Below are positions 1-5,934 of a DNA stretch of 7,860 nt, piece by piece. Below the pieces are notes generated by a model. It was given only the letters and a program-made list of their open reading frames with translations. It was not told the origin of the DNA and did not search any database. How positions within the stretch are numbered: the first letter of the stretch is position 1; each line of letters starts with the position of its first letter. The position numbers were made by a program, and so were the translations under genes. Origin of the DNA: an uncultured Pirellulaceae bacterium (GTDB lineage: Bacteria; Planctomycetota; Planctomycetia; Pirellulales; Pirellulaceae); the NCBI GenBank assembly GCA_947258905.1, contig CAMYKF010000755.1:1-7860 (forward strand), in the 5' to 3' direction.

Positions 1-2164
1 GGGTCCGTTCCAGCGCTCGCTTCGTGCGCATGCCTGTTCGCTTGTTGTGCCGATAGGCCGACAGGTAGTGAATGGTCCCGTCGATACTGAGTCCAATGGA
101 TACGGCGGCAATCATGGCTGCGCCCATATTCATCTTGATGCCCAGCCAGCCCAGCATGCCGAGCAATCCAACAATCGGCAGCACGTTGGGAATTAGCGCC
201 AGTATCATCAGCTTGGGCGAGCCAAAGGCAATCAGCATCACGATAGCCATAAACACGCAGGCGAGGATAAACGTGCGCACCTGATCGGCAAGCAGGCTGC
301 TGACCAGATTGGACAACAGCACAAAGAAGCCTGTCGTCATGGATGTGGCCGGCTCGGCCTGGCTGGCGGGTGGCGGAAAATGGCGATGCACCGTCGCTTC
401 CACCTTGCCAATCAGCTGGTCGTGATACTGGGCCGACTGTCGCTGGCTGGTCCGCAACATGATGCGGAAATAGTGGTTGCCCTGCTCGTCCGGCTCGGTG
501 GTTTTCATTTGCAATGCGAATTCCGGCATCACGCTGGCCATCGCCCGAAAGCGGAAGTTGGGGGTGGACAACATGGCCAGCATGGTGTTGCTGCGCACAA
601 TTCGATCGGTATCCGCAAAACTTAACACGTGGGTCAGTGCCGTCATTTCTCCATCGTCGGTCTGCAATTTCAGGTCACGCAGGTCAGCCTGCAAAGCGTC
701 AACCTTCGCGAGGAAATCGGGGTCCAGTTTGTCTGGCGATTTCAGCACCACGTCCAGCATACCGGCCCCACCCAGTCGCTGCTCGACAAAGTCGTAGGCC
801 TCAATAATCGTGGAGTCCTCGCGGAAATTTTTCGTAAAGTCCGTCTCCACTTCCAGGAACAACATGCCACTGGCAATGGCCCCCATGATGGATACCATGA
901 CCAGGCCAATCGGCACCGGATATCGCGAAATGGTGCGCGAACTGAACTTGAGCAGGCGTTCCAGCCAGCCCTCGCCCCACGTTTCCTGCGGATCGGTGTC
1001 GACATTACCCAACAGGGCCAGTCCGGGCACAACCAGCAAGACGTTGAGCAAAACAAACAGGCTGCCCAGCGTCATCATCCAGCCGAAATCGGAAACCGGT
1101 TCAACATCGGCAATCGTCAACGCAAAGAACCCGGCTGCTGTGGTCAGGCAGGTCCAGGTAATCGGCAGCAGCAGGGTCGCAAACACGAACTCCATGGCTT
1201 CCGGGCGAGTCAGTCCCTTCTTCGATCGGGCCTCGCGGTAGCCCACCGTAATGTGCACGATGGTGGCCACCGAAATCACTGCGACAATCGCCGCCAACAT
1301 GGAACTGACCATCGTCAGTTTCCAGTCCAGCAGGGACAACAGCGTCAGCGTCATCCACAGTGACAACTGGAACACGGCGATCGGAATGATCACCCAGCGG
1401 ATACTGCGAAAGCAGACTACGATCACAAACGCCATCAACAACAGGCTGATTTGATTCAGCCGTTGGCCATCGCGGCGTACAAACGCAAAGCCATCGGACA
1501 CGAGTACCGCTTCGCCGGTGATGCGGGCATCGGGCCAGTCGCTGGCGATGTTGCGCAAGGTGCTAATCGTCTTGAAACGCGGTATCTGCAGTGACTCGGC
1601 GGGTTCCAGCAGACAGACAATGGCCGCGGTTTGGACAACGGCCGCGGTTTGGTCTTCCGACTTGTCGGGCAGGTTGTGTGTGTAGCCCTCAAACGTTTGC
1701 AAAAACCCTAAGACGATCGGATCGTTGTCACGCAGGACAGGTTCAAATTGCTCGTCACGTTTTAGCAAGTTGCCGAGCGTGTAGACTTTCTTGAGCGCGC
1801 CGTTGATTTCGGCAAGGCTCAGCACGCCAATCACACCGCGAACTTCGGCCAGTTTCGCCGAGCGTTGCTCCAGGCGTTTCAGGCCGCCACCGTCAGGCGA
1901 GAACAAATCTTCGTCATCATAGGCGGCCAGCACGATTTCTGCGCCACCATCTGGGCCACCAAAGATTTCCTTCAGCCGCTGATAATCCTGCAAACTCGGA
2001 TTATCCTCGGCGAACATGCCCTCGATCGAATTATCAAAGGCGACGTTGTCCTTAAGCATGTACGCAGCAGCGCCGGCCGAGAGTGCCACCACGAGCAAGA
2101 TCCAGCGAGCGTTGACCAGCCAGCGGGCAAATATTTGAACGCGATTGGGATGTCGAATAGTCAA
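1..2164 (-). CDS. RND/MMPL-family membrane transporter (3' end outside window)
   Basis: This open frame codes for 721 residues and runs off the left edge. Visible architecture: TM1 at about residues 21-36, a large periplasmic domain at about 37-235, a cluster of membrane helices at about 239-386, TM7 at about 412-436, a second periplasmic domain at about 437-625, then helices at 630-648, 650-672 and 679-700. This is the duplicated 1+5 helix plan of RND proteins, and the last two helices should lie beyond the edge. The second repeat has the family-like motif GLSIDGTIHYL (D695) followed by a basic loop. The first repeat has VATIVH in the equivalent place, so the Asp is replaced by Ala300. Members of this family (MMPL/HAE-3, HpnN-like) export lipids, hopanoids or other hydrophobic molecules using the proton gradient; the substrate here is unknown. 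The start is inferred: TAA lies at 2171-2173 in frame and TTG at 2162-2164 is the first usable start codon, with no good RBS. Family call is secure, start is uncertain. Confidence 0.9.
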   Translation of the reverse strand, partial: MTIRHPNRVQIFARWLVNARWILLVVALSAGAAAYMLKDNVAFDNSIEGMFAEDNPSLQDYQRLKEIFGGPDGGAEIVLAAYDDEDLFSPDGGGLKRLEQRSAKLAEVRGVIGVLSLAEINGALKKVYTLGNLLKRDEQFEPVLRDNDPIVLGFLQTFEGYTHNLPDKSEDQTAAVVQTAAIVCLLEPAESLQIPRFKTISTLRNIASDWPDARITGEAVLVSDGFAFVRRDGQRLNQISLLLMAFVIVVCFRSIRWVIIPIAVFQLSLWMTLTLLSLLDWKLTMVSSMLAAIVAVISVATIVHITVGYREARSKKGLTRPEAMEFVFATLLLPITWTCLTTAAGFFALTIADVEPVSDFGWMMTLGSLFVLLNVLLVVPGLALLGNVDTDPQETWGEGWLERLLKFSSRTISRYPVPIGLVMVSIMGAIASGMLFLEVETDFTKNFREDSTIIEAYDFVEQRLGGAGMLDVVLKSPDKLDPDFLAKVDALQADLRDLKLQTDDGEMTALTHVLSFADTDRIVRSNTMLAMLSTPNFRFRAMASVMPEFALQMKTTEPDEQGNHYFRIMLRTSQRQSAQYHDQLIGKVEATVHRHFPPPASQAEPATSMTTGFFVLLSNLVSSLLADQVRTFILACVFMAIVMLIAFGSPKLMILALIPNVLPIVGLLGMLGWLGIKMNMGAAMIAAVSIGLSIDGTIHYLSAYRHNKRTGMRTKRALERT
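1617..1652. repeat. 18-bp in-frame tandem duplication
   Basis: Two 18-bp units (1617-1634 and 1635-1652) differ at a single base (T1621 versus C1639). They lie inside the transporter gene and encode a hexapeptide pair, QTAAVV-QTAAIV, at about residues 172-183 of the first periplasmic domain. The frame is kept, so the protein is lengthened rather than broken. It looks like a recent replication-slippage duplication. Confidence 0.85.
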
Positions 2165-2312
2165 CGCAATTTACGGAATTCGCTAGCACCTGCATGACGA
2201 TCGCCGGAATATCCAGGCAACCACCGCATTCAGGCTGGAATAAAACACCACCACGGGAGACGAATCCGCCGTTACCCGGAAGCGTCTGAGCCAGCCGACC
2301 GGGTTGAGGCCG

Positions 2313-2341
2313 ATTATAAGCCGGGACCCAAACACCGGCAA
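2313..2341 (-). promoter_or_regulatory. Sigma70-type promoter for the transporter gene
   Basis: On the minus strand TTGCCG (2341-2336) is followed after exactly 17 bases by a perfect TATAAT (2318-2313). The predicted transcription start is near 2306, about 140 nt upstream of the TTG start codon at 2164. The consensus -10 and ideal spacing make this one of the better promoter matches in the window. The call rests on motif matching only. Confidence 0.5.
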
Positions 2342-2385
2342 ACGCCGATTAACTTAACCCTGCCGGCCGCCGCCACAAGTCGGCA

Positions 2386-2414
2386 TTGACGATGGCCGCA
2401 GTGATTTCTATGGT
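2386..2414 (+). promoter_or_regulatory. Sigma70-type promoter for the aminotransferase gene
   Basis: TTGACG (2386-2391) and TATGGT (2409-2414) are separated by 17 bases. The predicted start of transcription near 2421 leaves a leader of about 85 nt before ATG 2506, or about 103 nt before the alternative GTG 2524. The -35 matches the consensus at five of six bases, the -10 at four of six. Confidence 0.4.
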
Positions 2415-2505
2415 CGCCCACCTTAATTAAATGCTCCGGGTGTTGCCGAAAACGAATCATTCAGTTCGTCGTCAGCCACAGCCGGAGATTACGTAACGAG
2501 ATTCC

Positions 2506-3711
2506 ATGAGCAAGGAGGCAACAGTGGAATTCGCTTCGTCATCTCATCCCGTTCCTGTGCAGTCCGTCCCATTGCTGGACGTTAAACGCGGCAACCAGCC
2601 ATTGCTGGATCCAATCATGCAGACGCTGCGTGAAATATGCGAATCGGGTTGGTTCATCGGTGGGCCTCATTGCCAAAATCTCGAAGCACTGGTCGCTGAA
2701 AACTGTGACACCGAATTAGCCGTGGGCTGTGCCTCGGGCAGCGACGCGTTGTTGCTGGCCCTGATGGCGTTGGATATCAAACGCGGCGATGAAGTGATCG
2801 TTCCCAGTTTCACTTTCTTTGCCAGCGTCAGTGCGATTACTCGACTGGGGGCCACACCGGTGTTTGTGGACATTGACCCCCGAACCTTCAATATGAATCC
2901 GGCCCTGCTTCCCGATCTGATCACCGAGAGCACCCGGGCGATCATGCCGGTGCACCTGTTCGGTCGATGTGCCGACATGATGGCCATTAACGAAATCGCC
3001 CGCCAGCACGATTTACGAGTCATTGAGGATGCGGCACAGTCGATCGGCGCCTCGTATGAAGGTCGTCGCGCGTGCAGCATGGGCGACGTCGGATGCCTCA
3101 GTTTCTATCCCACCAAGAACCTCGGCGGATTTGGCGACGCGGGGATGGTGGCCACCAACAATGGCGAACTGGCAGCCCGGATTCGCCGACTGGCCAACCA
3201 CGGCATGGAGCCCCGTTATTACCACAGCGAGGTCGGAATCAACAGCCGGCTGGATGCCATGCAGGCTGCCATCCTCGGCATCAAAATGGCCCAGTTGCAA
3301 CGATACAGCGTCATGCGACAACGCAACGCAAACACGTATCGCAAGTTGCTGGTGGCTCGGGGACTGGCCAGTTATCTGTGCGTGCCCGAAGACGACGCGC
3401 ATTGCGATCACGTGTGGAATCAATTCACCATCCGCATTCCGGACGGCCGACGCGACGAGATTCGTCAGCAACTGGCCGACCGCGGCATCGGCAGTGAAAT
3501 CTACTATCCGGTACCCATGCATCAACAAGAATGCTTTGCCAGGCTTGGTTATCACACCGGCAGCTTGCCGGAGACCGAACGGGCTGCCGGCGAAGTCCTT
3601 AGTCTGCCGATCTTTCCGGAACTGACCACGGCGGAAATCCAGTACGTTGTTGACGGACTGACCGAAGCCTTGTCGGCAGGCCAGGATTATTCGAGACGCC
3701 TGGCGTCCTGA
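2506..3711 (+). CDS. DegT/DnrJ/EryC1/StrS-family PLP-dependent sugar aminotransferase
   Basis: This complete 401-residue protein has the usual length of the family, which transfers an amino group (normally from glutamate) to a nucleotide-activated keto-sugar in the cytoplasm, for lipopolysaccharide, exopolysaccharide or glycan synthesis. Visible motifs, numbered from ATG 2506: the phosphate-binding stretch CASGSDALLLAL with S77-D80; EDAAQSIGA with D175, which pairs with the pyridine nitrogen; FYPTKNLGGFGDAG with K204 as the Schiff-base lysine; NSRLDAMQAAIL at 246-257; and HVWNQF and PVPMHQQ in the small domain. All catalytic positions are present. The pattern resembles WbpE/QdtB-type enzymes, but the exact sugar cannot be told. 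No other sugar-pathway gene is in the window and both flanking genes are unrelated, so it looks monocistronic. An AAGGAGG lies inside the first codons and favours GTG 2524 as the start, which would give 395 residues. The stop is TGA. Confidence 0.95.
   Translation: MSKEATVEFASSSHPVPVQSVPLLDVKRGNQPLLDPIMQTLREICESGWFIGGPHCQNLEALVAENCDTELAVGCASGSDALLLALMALDIKRGDEVIVPSFTFFASVSAITRLGATPVFVDIDPRTFNMNPALLPDLITESTRAIMPVHLFGRCADMMAINEIARQHDLRVIEDAAQSIGASYEGRRACSMGDVGCLSFYPTKNLGGFGDAGMVATNNGELAARIRRLANHGMEPRYYHSEVGINSRLDAMQAAILGIKMAQLQRYSVMRQRNANTYRKLLVARGLASYLCVPEDDAHCDHVWNQFTIRIPDGRRDEIRQQLADRGIGSEIYYPVPMHQQECFARLGYHTGSLPETERAAGEVLSLPIFPELTTAEIQYVVDGLTEALSAGQDYSRRLAS
2512..2526 (+). promoter_or_regulatory. 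Strong RBS inside the ORF, pointing to a GTG start
   Basis: AAGGAGG (2512-2518) is followed by a 5-nt spacer and an in-frame GTG (2524-2526). The upstream ATG 2506 has only weak purine content before it. The family-conserved sequence begins well after both starts (PLLDVKRGN, from about residue 22), so conservation does not decide; the RBS favours GTG 2524. Confidence 0.55.
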
Positions 3712-3762
3712 TCGTTACCTGAGGTTGTGCGTTATTCAAACACGTGAAAACGCGGAGCGTAA

Positions 3763-3828
3763 GTAGCCGAAGTGGTAACACTTCGGGAGGGCTGCCTTGC
3801 TGCCTCGAATTTCTGCAAATCCGGCTAC
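3763..3828. repeat. Palindromic element with two competing stems
   Basis: The ends are a perfect 7-bp inverted repeat, GTAGCCG (3763-3769) and CGGCTAC (3822-3828). Inside, CCGAAGTG (3767-3774), GTAA (3775-3778) and CACTTCGG (3779-3786) make a perfect 8-bp hairpin capped by a GNRA-type tetraloop. The CCG at 3767-3769 belongs to both stems, so they cannot both form fully. It sits about 50 bases after the aminotransferase stop. It could be a Rho-dependent or atypical 3'-end structure, a small structured RNA, or a dispersed REP/MITE-like palindrome. No T-tract follows on either strand. Confidence 0.55.
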
Positions 3829-3934
3829 GTGGGGGAATCTGCTGAAAAACCCGGTGCATTGGCGATTTGCGAATGCCGTTGCCTGGCATCGCCGATAATT
3901 CTCACGTAGCGACTTGGATCAACCTGGCCAGCTG

Positions 3935-3963
3935 CCGTACCAGCAGGCCGGTTTCTGGTATGG
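3935..3963 (+). other. Nine-base-pair hairpin
   Basis: CCGTACCAG (3935-3943) pairs with CTGGTATGG (3955-3963) over all nine positions, with one G-U wobble at G3937, around an 11-nt loop. The wobble becomes an A-C mismatch in minus-strand RNA, so if it works as RNA it is on the plus strand. It has no T-tract. Its role is unknown. Confidence 0.4.
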
Positions 3964-4072
3964 ATGCCCGCGCTGCCGGCCGGATGTTATACGCGCCAAA
4001 ACCGCTACAACTGGAATGGTCGCCGATCCGTGTCGGTGCCCGTCCCGGGCCCTGGCCGGTTTTCGCGATTTC

Positions 4073-4102
4073 TTGACCCTCAACTTTCGCGGTAACTATA
4101 CT
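4073..4102 (+). promoter_or_regulatory. Sigma70-type promoter for the exported-protein gene
   Basis: TTGACC (4073-4078) and TATACT (4097-4102) are 18 bases apart. Both hexamers match the consensus at five of six positions. Predicted transcription starts near 4109, leaving a leader of about 55 nt before GTG 4164. The promoter probably serves the exported protein and possibly rpmA, which follows 50 bases after it. Confidence 0.6.
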
Positions 4103-4120
4103 TGACATCGAGAGTTACCG
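4090..4120. promoter_or_regulatory. Operator-like 8-bp perfect dyad over the promoter
   Basis: CGGTAACT (4090-4097) and AGTTACCG (4113-4120) are perfect inverted repeats with a 15-bp spacer, centred at 4105. Half-site centres are 23 bp apart, about two helical turns. The dyad covers the first base of the -10 hexamer, brackets the rest of it and reaches past the predicted start site, a typical repressor position. The left arm lies upstream of the predicted start, so it would act as DNA rather than as an RNA hairpin. No cognate regulator gene is in the window. Confidence 0.5.
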
Positions 4121-4147
4121 GGTAAGTTCGACCGTATTCCGCTCATC

Positions 4148-4166
4148 AGGAAGGAAACGATCCGTG
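4148..4166 (+). promoter_or_regulatory. RBS favouring a GTG start
   Basis: The purine run AGGAAGGAAA (4148-4157) has its GGA at 4153-4155, 8 nt before GTG 4164 and 14 nt before the alternative ATG 4170. Spacing favours GTG; the difference is only two residues before the signal peptide. Confidence 0.5.
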
Positions 4167-5468
4167 TTCATGCTGCGTTTGGTGTTGGTCACATTGTGCC
4201 TTGGAGCATTTCTGACCAGCGATGCCGCTGCCCAGCCGCGCGATTTCGCTCCGGGCGTCCTTCAGGTGATCGAGCCGAAAATCGACGGTCGCGACACGCA
4301 TTCGCTGCCCATGCCCTTGCCGGGACTCGATGGCGATCTGGCACCCGAGGATTACACGCCGAATTTCCCCGCCCGCACCGAGACGCTGTACGGGCAAACC
4401 CGGCAGATCATTTTTTATCGTGATGTCTGGCAACACGAATTTGCCTTCCTGCCCCTGCGGCAACTGAAAATCCCGTCCACCGATGAATTGGGCCGCGTGC
4501 AACAACGCAACGTGTGGTACCTCGTCTACCGACTGCGCAATGTAGGTGCCGCGATTACACATGATGCCGTGACCGATCCCAACACCGGCCGAACGGACTA
4601 CGTTCCCAGAACTGAGGGTGGCATACCGGCCGATTACACTTTGAGCAACCGCTTTTTTGGCCGGTTTATCCTGAACGGCTGGGTGCAGGATCTGGAAACC
4701 GACATGTATTCGGAAGTGACGTACACCGACCAGGTGTCGCCGGCGATCACACGCATGATCCAGCAGGAGGAAGACCCCGATCGACCGTTGCTGGACCGCA
4801 TCCAGCTGACTCAGAAAATCCTCGAACGGGTACCGGCGGATTCCAGCGAAGATGGCGTGTGGGGCGTCGCCATCTGGTACAACGTAGACCCGTCCATTGA
4901 CTTTGCTTCGGTCCGCATCACGGGCCTGACCAACGCCTATCGCATCGTGGTTAACCCCGACGGCACTCTGGACTTTCGCTATCGCACCTTGCAGCTGAAC
5001 TTCTGGCGTCCCGGTGACGGGATCCAGCAGGATCAGGACGCCATTGTTTTCGGGATTCCGTTGACCGATGATCCGCTTAAGCAAATTGATTTTGCACGCC
5101 GTTACCGGTTGCCCGGGCCGCTGATTCGCGGCGAGATCGTGGACCAGAATACGCTGAGGTCCAATCTGATCTTTGAAGCAGACGCCGATCTGGATTCCGT
5201 CAGTTTCGAATCCGGTGTGGCCAAACAACTGGACGCCGGCCAGATCCCGGACTCGGTGTCCAACGCCTTTGCCAACGCCGGCATCTCGCTGGGCGGCGAC
5301 GCGTCGCTGATAACCACAATCGGTGGCCAGCAGTGGACGATCAACGATACGTGGGAAGGCCAGCCTCGCGCCTTCGTGATCAAGCTGCAGCCGGAATTCT
5401 GGGAAAAAAGCGGCGAGACCGGCATCCGCTTCATCAGAAGCCTTGATTATCTGTGGATTTACGAGTAA
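4164..5468 (+). CDS. Exported protein of unknown function
   Basis: I do not recognise this 434-residue protein. It begins with a Sec-type signal peptide: Arg5, a hydrophobic core LVLVTLCLGAFL, and an AAA-Q site with likely cleavage after residue 23. The mature part has no further membrane segment and should be periplasmic or secreted. It is rich in aromatic, beta-like stretches (for example IIFYRDVWQHEFAFLPLRQL, VWGVAIWYNVDPSIDF at 232-247, and LQLNFWRP), has few cysteines, and ends with LDYLWIYE. It reads as a soluble, largely beta protein of a lineage-restricted family; no enzyme motif is visible. The gene has its own promoter overlaid by a dyad, and rpmA starts 50 bases after its TAA, so readthrough into rpmA is plausible. 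The long antisense frame opposite it is a shadow, since only this strand gives a signal peptide, promoter and RBS. Confidence 0.85.
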   Translation: MFMLRLVLVTLCLGAFLTSDAAAQPRDFAPGVLQVIEPKIDGRDTHSLPMPLPGLDGDLAPEDYTPNFPARTETLYGQTRQIIFYRDVWQHEFAFLPLRQLKIPSTDELGRVQQRNVWYLVYRLRNVGAAITHDAVTDPNTGRTDYVPRTEGGIPADYTLSNRFFGRFILNGWVQDLETDMYSEVTYTDQVSPAITRMIQQEEDPDRPLLDRIQLTQKILERVPADSSEDGVWGVAIWYNVDPSIDFASVRITGLTNAYRIVVNPDGTLDFRYRTLQLNFWRPGDGIQQDQDAIVFGIPLTDDPLKQIDFARRYRLPGPLIRGEIVDQNTLRSNLIFEADADLDSVSFESGVAKQLDAGQIPDSVSNAFANAGISLGGDASLITTIGGQQWTINDTWEGQPRAFVIKLQPEFWEKSGETGIRFIRSLDYLWIYE

Positions 5469-5518
5469 ATTTCCGAATCTGAAATTGCTCAATCCGGCCA
5501 CATGCAAGGTATCCAGCA

Positions 5519-5773
5519 ATGGCTCACAAGAAAGGTCAAGGCTCCAGTCGTAACGGTCGCGATTCCAACGCGCAGCGACGGGGCGTCAAGAAATTCGGCG
5601 GCGAACAGGTGATCGCCGGCAATATTCTCGTACGACAGTGCGGCAACCGTTTTCACGCCGGCAAAAACGTGGGGCAAGGCAAGGACTACACGCTGTTTGC
5701 ACTGTGTGATGGCCACGTGATGTTCGATCGCAAGGGCCGCCGCATCAGCATCGTGTCCGCCGAGGCCAGCTAG
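5519..5773 (+). CDS. rpmA: Ribosomal protein bL27
   Basis: This 84-residue protein is full length and clearly bL27 of the large ribosomal subunit, whose N-terminal tail reaches the peptidyl-transferase centre. Diagnostic stretches are MAHKKGQGSSRNGRDS at the N-terminus, GVKKFGGE, GNILVRQCGNRFHAG and NVGQGKDYTLFAL. The mature N-terminus follows the start Met directly, so it is not the Firmicutes type that needs proteolytic trimming. AAGG (5506-5509) lies 9 nt before the ATG. The usual partners rplU (upstream) and obgE (downstream) are absent; an exported protein precedes it and a terminator follows, so here it is detached from the common rplU-rpmA-obg cluster. Confidence 0.97.
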   Translation: MAHKKGQGSSRNGRDSNAQRRGVKKFGGEQVIAGNILVRQCGNRFHAGKNVGQGKDYTLFALCDGHVMFDRKGRRISIVSAEAS

Positions 5774-5817
5774 GCACGGGCCGCTTCCGCACCTCGGAAA
5801 TACCAACAAAACTCGAC

Positions 5818-5848
5818 AAGCCGCTGTGTCAACCAGCGGTTTTTTTTT
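5818..5848 (+). terminator. Intrinsic terminator after rpmA
   Basis: CCGCTG (5821-5826) and CAGCGG (5834-5839) form a perfect 6-bp GC-rich stem with a 7-nt loop, followed directly by nine T (5840-5848). A-T and G-U pairs with AAG at 5818-5820 can lengthen the stem. In the reverse direction the stem is followed only by a weak T-rich stretch, so it mainly serves the plus-strand rpmA transcript, though it could help end the minus-strand gene too. Confidence 0.93.
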
Positions 5849-5934
5849 GTGGCTTTCTGGATTCCTGGGCTTCTTTGGCAGGGCCGCGGAATCAACGGCC
5901 TCCAGCTCAGGCGTGCCGCCGCACTGATCGCATC

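Larger units (their letters stand above)
2165..2505. other. Divergent intergenic region between transporter and aminotransferase genes
   Basis: No convincing gene is seen in these 341 bases. Each direction has one sigma70-like promoter (annotated separately), pointing outward with the two core elements about 45 bp apart, so the region looks like a shared divergent control region. The transporter transcript would carry a leader of about 140 nt and the aminotransferase transcript a leader of about 85-100 nt. Confidence 0.6.
3712..4163. other. Gene-poor region rich in inverted repeats
   Basis: These 452 bases contain no gene I can support. They hold a palindromic element (3763-3828), overlapping small inverted repeats (GCATT 3856-3860 with AATGC 3872-3876; GGCGAT 3861-3866 with ATCGCC 3888-3893; ATGCC 3873-3877 with GGCAT 3885-3889), a 9-bp hairpin (3935-3963), and the promoter and dyad for the next gene. 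A 63-codon TTG-start frame at 3914-4105 with CPRC and CRC motifs was considered and left out. No canonical U-tract terminator follows the aminotransferase gene. Confidence 0.6.

Noticed and set aside
629..1363. Plus-strand ORF of 244 codons inside the transporter region
   Set aside because: Shadow of the minus-strand transporter. It is Gln/His/Arg-rich with no domain, while the antisense frame gives clear RND helices.
2183..2341. 52-codon minus-strand TTG-start ORF with a hydrophobic stretch upstream of the transporter
   Set aside because: Its TTG start is the -35 element of the better-supported promoter, so it could not be transcribed in full from it. No RBS and no ATG.
3867..4076. 69-codon plus-strand ORF between the aminotransferase and exported-protein genes
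   Set aside because: No RBS, no motif, overlaps other equally open frames in a palindrome-rich stretch.
4146..5519. Long minus-strand ORF of 457 codons opposite the exported-protein gene
   Set aside because: The plus strand has signal peptide, RBS and promoter. The antisense product has no domain or topology sense and arises from GC-biased third positions.
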